Under the pieces are notes generated by a model that was not told the DNA's origin, ran no database searches, and saw nothing but the letters and a program-made list of their open reading frames with translations. A program made the translations under genes and the position numbers. Source: Marisimplicoccus sp038147335 (GTDB lineage: Bacteria > Bacteroidota > Bacteroidia > Flavobacteriales > Flavobacteriaceae). Taken from it: a stretch of DNA of 64,000 nucleotides. This document shows positions 33,894 through 43,117 of this stretch, one piece after another. How positions within the stretch are numbered: the first letter of the stretch is position 1; every line of letters starts with the position of its first letter. Location of the stretch: assembly GCA_038147335.1 (NCBI GenBank), contig JAYQTK010000003.1, forward strand, positions 1-64,000, in the 5' to 3' direction.

Positions 33894-34628
33894 ATGAGTA
33901 TTAAAACCGTTCTTATTTCTCAACCTGAACCTACTAATGGTAATTCACCCTATTCAAAACTAGTTAGAAAGCATAAGATCAAGGTTGATTATAGGCCATT
34001 TATTCATGTTGAAGGCTTAACAGCAAAGGAGGTTAGAGCTCAAAAAGTAGATTTTTCAAAATTTCAGAATATTGTTCTTACTAGCAGAAACGCTGTAGAC
34101 CACTTTTTTAGAATAGCTGAAGAAATGAGATTTAAAGTTCCTGATCAAACAAAATATTTTTGTCAATCTGAAGCTGTAGCTTACTATTTGCAAAAATATG
34201 TAGTTTACAGAAAGCGTAAAATATATGTAGGTAATAATAGTTTTAAAGATCTTGAGGCAACCTTTCTAAAATTTCATAGAGAAAAATTTTTAGTTCCAAG
34301 TTCTGGTAGTCTTAACCCAGATATAGTAAATACACTTGATTCATTTGAAATTTCATGGGAAAGAGCACAGCTTTTTAAAACTGTAGTTTCAGATTTATCT
34401 GATTTAAGTGATGTTTACTATGATGTACTTGTTTTTTTTAGTCCACTAGGTATTGAATCTTTATTTGAAAATTTTCCTGATTTTAAACAGAATAAAACTC
34501 TTATTGCTGTCTATGGAAATACAACCGAAGAGGCAGCAATTGGAAAAAAACTTAGAATTGATATTAAGGCACCTACAGAAGTTGCACCTTCAATGGCAAT
34601 GGCAATTGAAAGATATATAAAAGGTTAA
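33894..34628 (+). CDS. hemD: Uroporphyrinogen-III synthase
   Basis: A 244-aa HemD-fold protein that closes the tetrapyrrole ring. Sequence conservation in this family is low; visible are the VLISQPEP start, VLTSRNAVDHFF, the FSPLGIESLFENF motif (the family's FTSxxAV-like element), AVYGNTTEEAA, and KAPTEVAPSMAMAIERY at the end. Its place after DUF4271 supports the call. Its end overlaps by 4 bp the convergent protease gene. Confidence 0.87.
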   Translation: MSIKTVLISQPEPTNGNSPYSKLVRKHKIKVDYRPFIHVEGLTAKEVRAQKVDFSKFQNIVLTSRNAVDHFFRIAEEMRFKVPDQTKYFCQSEAVAYYLQKYVVYRKRKIYVGNNSFKDLEATFLKFHREKFLVPSSGSLNPDIVNTLDSFEISWERAQLFKTVVSDLSDLSDVYYDVLVFFSPLGIESLFENFPDFKQNKTLIAVYGNTTEEAAIGKKLRIDIKAPTEVAPSMAMAIERYIKG

Positions 34629-35335
34629 TTTCTTTTACCAAACCTCATCCATAGATACACTAGGTTAGCAATTGATGCTAAAGCAGCAACAACATATGTA
34701 CCAGCTGCCCAGTTAAGGGCTTCTTTAGATTGTACTAGTTCTCTTTGATTTACGATTCTTTTTCTTTCGAGCCAATAAATAGCTCTCTTACTAGCATCAA
34801 ATTCAACAGGAAGAGTTACTAAACTAAATAATGTTCCAGAAGCAAAACCAAGAATTCCAATACTAACCGCAGTTTGACCTAGTATAGGAGATGTTTGCAT
34901 TAAAATAATCCCTATGAATAAGACCCACATAGCAAGATTTGATGTAACACCTACCATTGGGACTAGTATAGTTCTCATTCTTAACCACTCATATCCTTTT
35001 GCATGTTGAACAGCATGGCCACATTCATGAGCAGCAACAGCAGCAGCAGCAGCATTTCTTTCACTATAGACACTCTGACTGAGATTAACAGTCTTCTTTT
35101 GAGGGTTATAGTGATCTGTTAACTGGCCTTTTACTGAAATTACTTTGACATCATAAATACCATGATCACTTAGCATTTTTTCAGCAATTTCTTTACCTGA
35201 CAGATTTGCTGATAATGTTTGCTGAGAGAATTTTTTAAATTTTGATTTTAACTTGTTTGATACGTAGAAACTTAGTAACAAAAATGGTATAAAAATTAGG
35301 TAATAATTTAAATCGCCATAGAAAAGAATATCCAT
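34625..35335 (-). CDS. YugP-type zinc metallopeptidase
   Basis: A 236-aa membrane metalloprotease. An N-terminal span (8-25) is followed by the zinc site HECGH (103-107, in AAHECGHAVQHAKGYEW), then two or three more hydrophobic segments with the second-half motif PVEFDASKRA that supplies the third ligand region. Probably a cytoplasmic-membrane quality-control protease; substrate unknown. It lies 52 bp after SemiSWEET, on the same strand as leuS. Confidence 0.88.
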   Translation of the reverse strand: MDILFYGDLNYYLIFIPFLLLSFYVSNKLKSKFKKFSQQTLSANLSGKEIAEKMLSDHGIYDVKVISVKGQLTDHYNPQKKTVNLSQSVYSERNAAAAAVAAHECGHAVQHAKGYEWLRMRTILVPMVGVTSNLAMWVLFIGIILMQTSPILGQTAVSIGILGFASGTLFSLVTLPVEFDASKRAIYWLERKRIVNQRELVQSKEALNWAAGTYVVAALASIANLVYLWMRFGKRN

Positions 35336-35387
35336 AAATCTATTTTTTTATAAAATTAAATAAACAGTTTAATTGAAAAAAAAATTA

Positions 35388-35645
35388 TCAATTTTTTAAC
35401 TTAAAAATAATAACAAAGAGTTGTAAAATTGCAGTAACACTATTAGCTACTATAATTGCAATACTACCTATTAAAATCCCATATACTAACCATAATAAAA
35501 CACCAACAAACATTATCAAGTACATCGTAAGAGAAACACCCTGAGCTTTCTTTTCTTTATAAATTTTATAAACTTGCGGGATGAATGCTGAAGTTGTAAG
35601 AATTGCAGCTATAATTCCAATTGATTCATGAAATGGATCTATCAT
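35388..35645 (-). CDS. SemiSWEET sugar transporter (PQ-loop)
   Basis: An 85-aa three-helix protein, half of a eukaryotic SWEET. The PQ motif is in FIPQVYKIYKEKKAQGVSL, and the later WLVYGILIGSIAIIVANSVTAIL is the conserved third helix. It works as a dimer and lets sugars move down their gradient across the inner membrane. Its ATG overlaps the leuS stop by 4 bp, so it is likely co-translated with leucyl-tRNA synthetase. Confidence 0.92.
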   Translation of the reverse strand: MIDPFHESIGIIAAILTTSAFIPQVYKIYKEKKAQGVSLTMYLIMFVGVLLWLVYGILIGSIAIIVANSVTAILQLFVIIFKLKN

Positions 35646-38452
35646 ACAACTATATTAATGATTTTACCGGGGACTACAATAACTTTCTTTGGTCTTGTAT
35701 TGTTTAGGATTGATATTGTTTTCTCATTGGACAAGACAATTTTTTCAATTTCATTAGCATCTAATTCCAAAGATAAGTTTATGGTAAATTTTGTTTTACC
35801 GTTAAAAGAAACTGGATAATTCTTTTCAGATTCAATTAAGTATTTTTTGTCAAATTCAGGGTATTTTTCATCAATTATTGATTTTGTATTTCCAATTTGA
35901 CTCCAAAGTTCCTCAGCAAAATGAGGAGCGAAAGGAGAAATTAAAACAAGTAATTGCTCAAGTATTAACCTGTTGTTACATTTTAATGCACTAAGTTCAT
36001 TTATACAAATCATAAATGAACTTATACATGTATTTAGACTGAGTTTTTCAATGTCTTCATTAATCTTTTTGATTGTTTTATGTAGTGATTTTAAAGATTC
36101 TTCGGAAGGCATATCTTCAGTTAAAGTTAATTTGTCATCTTCAAAGAAAAGATTCCAAAACTTTTTCAAAAAAGAATAAACTCCAGAAATACCTCTTGTA
36201 TCCCAGGGTTTGGACTGTTCAATTGGTCCTAAGAACATTTCATACATCCTTAATGTGTCTGCTCCATATTGATCACATATTTCATCAGGATTAACGACAT
36301 TAAACTTGGATTTAGACATTTTTTCTTGCTCTCTAATACATTCAAATCTTCCATTATCAAAATTGAAAGAAGCATTATTAAAATCTTTATCTTCTTTTTT
36401 TAAACCATCTATGTCAACTTCGTCTTCTCCATTTACATATTTTATATCTATTCTAACTCTATCAACATCTATATTATTTATCAAATTCTTTGAGAAATAT
36501 TCTGAAGTACCTGACTTGCGATAAATAAATGCAGAGTTTCCAAGAATCATTCCTTGGTTAACAAGTCTTTTAGCATATTCATCTTTTTGGAGAAAATCTA
36601 GATCAAATAAAAATTTTTGATAAAATCTTGAATAAAGTAAATGTCCAGTAGCATGTTCACTTCCTCCAAAGTAAACATCAACATCAGACCAATAAGATTG
36701 AGAAGCATCAGAAATGAATTCATTATTGTTTTTAGGATCCATATACCTATAGAAATACCATGAACTTCCTGCCCAGCCTGGCATAGTATTAAGTTCAATT
36801 GGAAAAACATTTACATTATCAATCTTACTATTAAGAGTCACTTTCTTATTTTTTTCATCCCATGCCCATTCATTAGAATTACCTAGTGGCGAATCACCAT
36901 TTTTTGTTGGTAAAAAATTATCTACTTCAGGAAGGTTTAATGGAAGATAGGTTTCTTCAATATTTTTTGGTATATCATTCTTATAATAAATAGGAATGGG
37001 CTCACCCCAATATCTCTGCCTACTAAAAATAGCATCTCTTAGTTTGTATTGTATTTTTGATTTTCCAATTTTTTTATCTTCAATTTTACTAATTATAATC
37101 TCTAATGAAGTTTCATAATCATGACCATTAAGAAATTCAGAGTTAATTAATTTAAATCCTGTCTTTTCAGAAAAAGCAGATTTTGTAATATCAATCTGAT
37201 CAAAAATATTTGGAATATCTATTTTAAACTTTTTTGCAAAGTCAAAATCTCTTTGATCACCAGCTGGAACCCCCATTACTGCTCCAGTTCCATAACTTGC
37301 CAGCACATAGTCCGAAATCCATATTGGAATTTTCTTACCAGAAAATGGATGGATTGCATAAGATCCAGTAAATACACCTGATACAGTTTTAACATCTGAT
37401 AGTCTATCTCTTTCAGACTTTACTGATACCTCTTTTATATAATTTTCTATTTCATTTGTATTTTTTGAGGATGAGATATCGTGTAAGTCTTTATACTCAG
37501 GTGCGACAGTTAAAAATGAAACTCCAAAAATAGTGTCAGGTCTAGTTGTAAAAACTTCAATTTTTTTATCTGAGTTTTCAACTTCGAATTTTAATGAAAC
37601 ACCTTTTGATTTTCCAATCCAGTTTCTTTGCATCTCTTTTAATGGTTCTGGCCAGTCAATTTTATTTAAGTCTTCTAAAAGTCTATCTGAATATTTACTT
37701 ATTCTTAGACACCAATGTTTAACTTTTCTTTTTGTTACAGGATATCCACCCCTTTCACTTACTCCATTTATAATCTCATCATTAGCCAGCACAGTTCCCA
37801 ATTCCTCACACCAATTAACCTCTCCATCAGTAATATAGGCTAATCTAAAATTCATCAAAATATCTGATTTAATTTTATCATTAAAATTTTTCCATTCTTT
37901 ATTTGAAAATGAATAGTCTAGTTTTTCTAACTCATTTTTATATAAATCATCACCATCTTTTTCAAAGGAACTAATCAATTCATTAATGTGCTTTGCCTTA
38001 TTTTCAATCTTACAATAGAAGGAATTAAACATTAATGTAAAGATCCATTGTGTCCATTTATAGTAATTAGGCTCAGAAGTTCTTATTTCTCTTGACCAAT
38101 CAAATGAAAAACCTATTCTATCCAGCTGCCTTCTATACATATCAATATTTTCTTGGGTTGTTTTTTTAGGATGCTGACCTGTTTTTATTGCATATTGCTC
38201 TGCTGGCAAACCAAATGAATCATAGCCTTGGGGATGGAGAACATTAAAACCTTTATGTCTCTTATATCTTGAAAAAATATCACTGGCAATATATCCAAGA
38301 GGATGTCCTACATGTAGACCAGCCCCTGAAGGATAAGGGAACATGTCTAAAATATAGTATTTTGGTTTTTCAGAAATACTTACTTGAAAAGTTTTATTAT
38401 CTCTCCAGTATTTCTGCCATTTTTTTTCTATTTCTAGAAAATTGTATTTCAC
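35642..38452 (-). CDS. leuS: Leucyl-tRNA synthetase
   Basis: Class I synthetase of 936 aa charging tRNA-Leu. HIGH is HVGH in PSGAGLHVGHPLGY, the editing domain shows the T-rich FTTRPDTIFG and GTGAVMGVPAGDQRDFDFA, KMSKS is in EQEKMSKSKFNVVNPDEI, and the anticodon-binding domain ends normally. Its neighbours downstream are SemiSWEET (4-bp overlap) and a zinc protease. Confidence 0.97.
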   Translation of the reverse strand: MKYNFLEIEKKWQKYWRDNKTFQVSISEKPKYYILDMFPYPSGAGLHVGHPLGYIASDIFSRYKRHKGFNVLHPQGYDSFGLPAEQYAIKTGQHPKKTTQENIDMYRRQLDRIGFSFDWSREIRTSEPNYYKWTQWIFTLMFNSFYCKIENKAKHINELISSFEKDGDDLYKNELEKLDYSFSNKEWKNFNDKIKSDILMNFRLAYITDGEVNWCEELGTVLANDEIINGVSERGGYPVTKRKVKHWCLRISKYSDRLLEDLNKIDWPEPLKEMQRNWIGKSKGVSLKFEVENSDKKIEVFTTRPDTIFGVSFLTVAPEYKDLHDISSSKNTNEIENYIKEVSVKSERDRLSDVKTVSGVFTGSYAIHPFSGKKIPIWISDYVLASYGTGAVMGVPAGDQRDFDFAKKFKIDIPNIFDQIDITKSAFSEKTGFKLINSEFLNGHDYETSLEIIISKIEDKKIGKSKIQYKLRDAIFSRQRYWGEPIPIYYKNDIPKNIEETYLPLNLPEVDNFLPTKNGDSPLGNSNEWAWDEKNKKVTLNSKIDNVNVFPIELNTMPGWAGSSWYFYRYMDPKNNNEFISDASQSYWSDVDVYFGGSEHATGHLLYSRFYQKFLFDLDFLQKDEYAKRLVNQGMILGNSAFIYRKSGTSEYFSKNLINNIDVDRVRIDIKYVNGEDEVDIDGLKKEDKDFNNASFNFDNGRFECIREQEKMSKSKFNVVNPDEICDQYGADTLRMYEMFLGPIEQSKPWDTRGISGVYSFLKKFWNLFFEDDKLTLTEDMPSEESLKSLHKTIKKINEDIEKLSLNTCISSFMICINELSALKCNNRLILEQLLVLISPFAPHFAEELWSQIGNTKSIIDEKYPEFDKKYLIESEKNYPVSFNGKTKFTINLSLELDANEIEKIVLSNEKTISILNNTRPKKVIVVPGKIINIVV

Positions 38453-38540
38453 TGAAAATATTTTTTACAAAGGAAGAACTTATTTAAATAACATAAAAAT
38501 TAATTTATTATTTGTTTAGTACTTTTATAATACTTAAAAA

Positions 38541-39407
38541 ATGGACTTTAAAAATTCTTATCAAAGAAAAAAGGCAACAAATAACCTAATATCATTATTT
38601 GTTATTAATACTATAGTACTATTTTTTTTATCAATAGCTTTATTTACTTACTTAAAATCATCTTCAATAGAAAACTATTTTAAGGAAAATGTGACAGTTA
38701 ATATTTATCTAAATAATTCATCTAGAGATAATGATATTAAGCAAATTAATAAGTTTTTAAATTTAAATGAGAATGTAAAATCCATTGAATTTATATCAAA
38801 AGAAGATGCAGCAGAATTGTTTACAAAGGAAATTGGTGAAGAATTTGTTGGTTTTTTAGGTTATAATCCACTACTAGATCTAATTTCAGTAAGGCTTTTT
38901 GGAGATAAAATTGATATATATAATATTGAAGAATTTATAGAGAGCCTTGATAATTTTGAATTTATTGAAGAAGTTGAATATGATAAACCATTAGTTGAAT
39001 CTCTAGTGAATAATTTTGAAAGAATTGGAGTATTGATTATTATTATAAGTGTTTTATTTTTTATTACAAGCTTTATTTTAATTAATAATTCTATTAAGAT
39101 TTCAATATATTCCAAGAGAGATACAATAAAAACAATGCAACTTGTTGGAGCTACTAAAAGTTTTATTAGAAGACCTTTTATTGCAAGTTATGTTAGGATA
39201 GGGTTTTACTCATCGATCGTCTCACTTATATTACTATTTACTTCATTGTTTCAGGCTAGTTTTGAATTAGATGAAATTGATTTTTTTTCAAACACTAAAG
39301 ACATTATAATTTTAGTTTCATTCATAATTTTATTTGGAATATTTACGTCATATATTAGCTCTTACTTTATGACTCAGAAATATCTTAAATTAAAAATATC
39401 TAGATAG
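38541..39407 (+). CDS. ftsX: Cell division ABC-type protein FtsX
   Basis: A 288-aa membrane protein: one N-terminal span (about 19-40), a periplasmic domain (42-155), then three C-terminal spans with TMQLVGATKSFIRRPF, the FtsX hallmark. With FtsE it activates murein hydrolases at the septum; ftsE is not adjacent. It heads a plus-strand run ftsX-DUF3098-truB. The uppP gene that commonly sits in this run in Flavobacteriia is absent. Confidence 0.92.
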   Translation: MDFKNSYQRKKATNNLISLFVINTIVLFFLSIALFTYLKSSSIENYFKENVTVNIYLNNSSRDNDIKQINKFLNLNENVKSIEFISKEDAAELFTKEIGEEFVGFLGYNPLLDLISVRLFGDKIDIYNIEEFIESLDNFEFIEEVEYDKPLVESLVNNFERIGVLIIIISVLFFITSFILINNSIKISIYSKRDTIKTMQLVGATKSFIRRPFIASYVRIGFYSSIVSLILLFTSLFQASFELDEIDFFSNTKDIIILVSFIILFGIFTSYISSYFMTQKYLKLKISR

Positions 39408-39412
39408 CATTG

Positions 39413-39640
39413 ATGAAAAAGAAAGATTTTTTATTTAATAAGAATAGATATCGCATACTTATTGTATCACTATTAGTAGTTGGTATTGGTTTTATTCTTA
39501 TGTCAGGAGGAGCATCAGATGATCCCGAAATATTTAGTGATGAAATTTATAATTTTAGAAGGATTAGACTTGCACCCCTAATTGTAATTATAGGTTTTAC
39601 TCTTTGCATTTTTACAATTCTTAAAAAGTCTAAAAATTAA
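39413..39640 (+). CDS. DUF3098-type small membrane protein
   Basis: A 75-aa protein with two hydrophobic spans (about 14-31 and 50-67) joined by GGASDDPEIFSDEIYNFRRI, the pattern of the DUF3098 proteins that follow ftsX in Bacteroidota. I take the ATG at 39413; an in-frame TTG lies one codon earlier. Function unknown, probably linked to FtsX by context. It ends 6 bp before truB. Confidence 0.8.
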   Translation: MKKKDFLFNKNRYRILIVSLLVVGIGFILMSGGASDDPEIFSDEIYNFRRIRLAPLIVIIGFTLCIFTILKKSKN

Positions 39641-39646
39641 TATACA

Positions 39647-40336
39647 ATGTTAAATGACTTCCTAGAGTCTGTAACACAAGATGATATAATAAATGGTAAG
39701 ATAATTTTAATTGACAAACCAATTGAATGGACCTCATTTGATGTTGTTAAATATATTCGCAAAAGCTTACAAGCAAGACTAAAAGTCAAAAAAATTAAAG
39801 TTGGACATGCAGGTACACTTGACCCCCTTGCTACTGGCCTCTTAATTATATGTATTGGAAAAGAGACAAAAAATATCTCTAAATATCAGGACCTATCAAA
39901 AAAATATACTGGTATAATTAAATTGGGTGAAACAACTCCTTCATATGACAGAGAAACAGAAATAAATGGAACATACGATTATAATCATGTTGATGAAAAT
40001 AAAGTTTTAAAAATTTCAAAAACATTTATAGGCAAACAGAAACAATTACCTCCAATTTATTCTGCTCTAAAAAAAGATGGTAAAAGAATGTACAAATATG
40101 CTAGAGAAAAAATTGAAATTGAAATTGAACCAAGAGAAATTGAAATTTATGATTTTGAAATATTAAATTTCTCTGCACCCTATATTGAGTTCGTTATTAA
40201 ATGTTCTAAGGGTACCTATATTAGATCTATTGCTAACGATTATGGACAAAAACTTAATTCAGGATCACATCTTTATGAATTAAAGAGAATTAGTATTGGG
40301 GATTTTTCTATTAGTGACGCTCTGAGATTTAAATAA
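39647..40336 (+). CDS. truB: tRNA pseudouridine-55 synthase
   Basis: Converts U55 to pseudouridine in the T loop of most tRNAs. The 229-aa protein has DKPIEWTSFDVV, the catalytic Asp in GHAGTLDPLATGLLI, and KCSKGTYIRSIANDYG. The IEIEIEPREIEIYDFEI stretch near residue 150 is a run of alternating Ile and Glu in a normal beta region, with matching DNA repeats. It follows DUF3098 closely. Confidence 0.95.
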   Translation: MLNDFLESVTQDDIINGKIILIDKPIEWTSFDVVKYIRKSLQARLKVKKIKVGHAGTLDPLATGLLIICIGKETKNISKYQDLSKKYTGIIKLGETTPSYDRETEINGTYDYNHVDENKVLKISKTFIGKQKQLPPIYSALKKDGKRMYKYAREKIEIEIEPREIEIYDFEILNFSAPYIEFVIKCSKGTYIRSIANDYGQKLNSGSHLYELKRISIGDFSISDALRFK

Positions 40337-40353
40337 ATTTGAAACATTATAAT

Positions 40354-40361
40354 TATATTTG
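40354..40361 (+). promoter_or_regulatory. TAnnTTTG promoter box for pyrH
   Basis: TATATTTG ends 15 nt before the pyrH ATG at 40377, in the 40-bp gap after truB. It likely starts the pyrH-frr(-asnS) transcript. Confidence 0.55.
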
Positions 40362-40376
40362 CATAATCCCTAAGAG

Positions 40377-41084
40377 ATGAAATACAATCGAATTTTGCTA
40401 AAATTAAGTGGTGAAGCACTATTAGGAAAAAATTCTTATGGAATAGATAATGACAGGCTTGTTGTTTATGCAGAAGAAATCAAAGAAATTCATAAGCAAG
40501 GAGTTGAGATTGCTATTGTAATTGGTGGTGGCAATATTTTTAGAGGATTAAGTGGTTCGAAAGATGGAATTGATAGAGTTCAGGCAGATTATATGGGAAT
40601 GCTTGCAACAGTAATTAATGGATTAGCTCTTCAGAATGCTTTAGAGAATATAGATATTCCAACAAGACTTCAATCTGCGATAAAAATGGAATCAATAGCA
40701 GAACCTTTTATAAAAAGAAAAGCAACTAGACATCTAGAGAAAGGTAGAGTTGTAATTTTTGCATCTGGAACAGGTAATCCATATTTTACAACTGACTCTG
40801 CAGCAGTTCTTAGAGCAATTGAAATTAATGCTGATGTTATTTTAAAAGGAACTAGAGTTGATGGTATTTATAATGAAGATCCCGAAAAGAACAAAGAAGC
40901 TATTAAATTTGATGATATATCTTTTGAAGAAACTATTCGTAAAGGATTAAAAATTATGGATACTACTGCTTTTACATTAAGTAAAGAGAATAAACTTCCA
41001 ATAATAGTTTTTGATATGAACACAAAAGGCAACTTGACTAAAGTTATTATGGGAGAAAAAATAGGAACAAAAGTTTCTAGTTAA
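40377..41084 (+). CDS. pyrH: UMP kinase
   Basis: Phosphorylates UMP to UDP. The 235-aa amino acid kinase-fold protein shows RILLKLSGEALLG, VIGGGNIFRGL, DYMGMLATVINGLAL, GTGNPYFTTDSAAVLRAIE, and KGTRVDGIYNEDP in family order. It is hexameric in known cases. It is followed 10 bp later by frr, the classic pairing. Confidence 0.97.
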   Translation: MKYNRILLKLSGEALLGKNSYGIDNDRLVVYAEEIKEIHKQGVEIAIVIGGGNIFRGLSGSKDGIDRVQADYMGMLATVINGLALQNALENIDIPTRLQSAIKMESIAEPFIKRKATRHLEKGRVVIFASGTGNPYFTTDSAAVLRAIEINADVILKGTRVDGIYNEDPEKNKEAIKFDDISFEETIRKGLKIMDTTAFTLSKENKLPIIVFDMNTKGNLTKVIMGEKIGTKVSS

Positions 41085-41094
41085 ATCAGGTATT

Positions 41095-41646
41095 ATGGAA
41101 AACAACCAAGAAATAATAGAAAATGCAGAATTAAATATGATGGCTGCTATTGGTCATTTAGAAACCGAACTAGCAAAAATTAGAGCCGGTAAGGCAAATC
41201 CTGTAATGTTAAAAGGTATTTCAGTTGAATATTATGGTAATTTAACTCCTTTAAATCAGGTTGCTTCTGTTAGTACACCAAATGCTCAAACTATAAGTAT
41301 TCAGCCATGGGAAAAGTCAATAATTGATGAAATTGAAAAAAGTATAATTGATTCAAATCTTGGATTTAACCCTGTTAATAATGGGGAGTCTATTTTAATT
41401 AATATTCCTCCTCTAACAGAAGAAAGAAGAATTGAACTAACAAAATTTGCAAAATCTGAATCTGAATCTGCAAAAGTGAGTATTCGAAATGCAAGAAAAG
41501 ATGCAAATAATAAAATTAAAGCTCTAGAAATTTCTGATGACTTAAAATCCAATCTAGAAGTAGATTCTCAAGATCTTACTGATAAATATATAAAGAAGGT
41601 AGAGGAAATGTTCACATCAAAAGAGAAAGACATTCTAACTGTCTGA
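41095..41646 (+). CDS. frr: Ribosome recycling factor
   Basis: A 183-aa protein that with EF-G splits terminated ribosomes. It has HLETELAKIRAGKANPVMLKGISVEYYG near the N-terminus and PPLTEERRIELTKFAKSESESAKVSIRNARKDA in the middle, the standard RRF pattern. It lies between pyrH and asnS, with 2 bp to asnS. Confidence 0.97.
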   Translation: MENNQEIIENAELNMMAAIGHLETELAKIRAGKANPVMLKGISVEYYGNLTPLNQVASVSTPNAQTISIQPWEKSIIDEIEKSIIDSNLGFNPVNNGESILINIPPLTEERRIELTKFAKSESESAKVSIRNARKDANNKIKALEISDDLKSNLEVDSQDLTDKYIKKVEEMFTSKEKDILTV

Positions 41647-41648
41647 AA

Positions 41649-43073
41649 ATGAATCTATCTAAAGTCCAAGAAATATATGATTCTCCATCAATTGACAGCG
41701 AAATTAACCTAGGTGGATGGGTAAGAGCTTTTAGAGCCAATAAATTTATCGAATTAAATGATGGATCTACAATTAAAAATATTCAATGTGTAATTAATGA
41801 TGGTATAATAGATGAAGATATTATCAAAAGAATTAGTGTTGGATGTTCATTAATAATTACTGGTATATTAGTTAATAGCATTGGTAAAGGTCAAAGTTTT
41901 GAAATTAATGTTTCCAACATCAAGCTATTGGGTGAATCAGATCCCGAGAAATATCCAATTCAGCCCAAGAAACACAGTTTTGAGTTTTTAAGGGAACAAG
42001 CTCATCTTAGAATAAGAACTTCGACATTTAGCTCTGTAATGAGAATAAGATCAAAATTAGCTTTTAGTATTCATGATTATTTTAATAAAAATGGTTTCAA
42101 TTATATACATACTCCAATTATAACATCAAGTGATGCTGAGGGAGCTGGAGAAATGTTTAAGGTAACCACATTAGGAAAAGAGGATCTGGCAAAAAAAGAT
42201 ACTGACTATTCAGATGATTTTTTTGGTAAAAAAACTAGCCTTACTGTCTCAGGCCAGCTAGAAGCAGAAACATATGCTCTTGGCCTAGGTAATGTTTATA
42301 CATTTGGGCCAACTTTTAGAGCAGAAAATTCCAATACTTCCAGACATGCTTCAGAATTTTGGATGATAGAACCAGAGATGGCCTTTTATGACCTAAATGA
42401 TAATATGGACCTAGCTGAATCATTTGTAAAGCATATTCTCGAATATATTTTAAAAGAGTGTGAGGAGGATTTAAAATTTCTTGAAGAGAGACTTTTAAAA
42501 GAGGAAAGTCAAAAGCCACAAATTGAGAGAAGTGATTTAAGCCTTATTGAGAAGATTAAGTTCACTGTAAATAACGAATTTACTCGTATTTCATACACTG
42601 AGGCATTTGAAATACTAAAAAACTCCAATTATAACAAAAAGAAAAAGTTTAAATTCCTACTAGATGAATGGGGTTCTGATCTTCAAAGTGAGCATGAGAG
42701 ATTTCTAGTTGAAAAGCATTTTAAGTCTCCTGTAATTATTTATGATTATCCTTCAAAAATTAAAGCGTTTTATATGAGGTTAAATGATGATGATAAAACA
42801 GTTAGAGCAATGGATGTTTTGTTTCCTGGTATTGGTGAAATAATAGGAGGTTCTCAAAGAGAAGAAAGACTAGATGTACTCAAAAAAAGAATGACTGAAA
42901 TGGGTATTGATGAGAAGGAATTATGGTGGTATCTAGATCTAAGAAAATATGGGACTGTTCCTCACAGTGGGTTTGGACTAGGATTTGAAAGAATGGTAAT
43001 GTTTTGTACTGGTATGTCAAACATTAGAGATGTAATTCCTTATCCAAGAACACCAAAAAACGCATCTTTTTAA
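41649..43073 (+). CDS. asnS: Asparaginyl-tRNA synthetase
   Basis: Class II synthetase of 474 aa. The N-terminal OB fold (1-110) holds GGWVRAFRANKFIELNDGS; motif 2 is FGPTFRAENSNTSRHASEFWMIEPEMAF, and motif 3 is GFGLGFERMVMF. The FRAENSNTSRH sequence is typical of AsnRS rather than AspRS. Charging tRNA-Asn directly means no transamidation is needed. It precedes rpoN. Confidence 0.95.
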   Translation: MNLSKVQEIYDSPSIDSEINLGGWVRAFRANKFIELNDGSTIKNIQCVINDGIIDEDIIKRISVGCSLIITGILVNSIGKGQSFEINVSNIKLLGESDPEKYPIQPKKHSFEFLREQAHLRIRTSTFSSVMRIRSKLAFSIHDYFNKNGFNYIHTPIITSSDAEGAGEMFKVTTLGKEDLAKKDTDYSDDFFGKKTSLTVSGQLEAETYALGLGNVYTFGPTFRAENSNTSRHASEFWMIEPEMAFYDLNDNMDLAESFVKHILEYILKECEEDLKFLEERLLKEESQKPQIERSDLSLIEKIKFTVNNEFTRISYTEAFEILKNSNYNKKKKFKFLLDEWGSDLQSEHERFLVEKHFKSPVIIYDYPSKIKAFYMRLNDDDKTVRAMDVLFPGIGEIIGGSQREERLDVLKKRMTEMGIDEKELWWYLDLRKYGTVPHSGFGLGFERMVMFCTGMSNIRDVIPYPRTPKNASF

Positions 43074-43092
43074 TTGAAATTAATTCTTTTCT

Positions 43093-43100
43093 TAATTTTG
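43093..43100 (+). promoter_or_regulatory. TAnnTTTG promoter box for rpoN
   Basis: TAATTTTG ends 17 nt before the rpoN ATG at 43118, in the 44-bp gap after asnS. It suggests that rpoN can be transcribed separately from asnS. Confidence 0.45.
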
Positions 43101-43117
43101 TTTAAGTATTACTAAAT

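Noticed and set aside
35628..38487. Several plus-strand frames opposite leuS
   Set aside because: They are shadows of leuS, a complete 936-aa enzyme with all motifs.
40105..40160. Short AT-rich DNA repeat (GAAATT units) inside truB
   Set aside because: It encodes alternating Ile-Glu in a normal part of TruB; coding explains it and no repeat family is implied.
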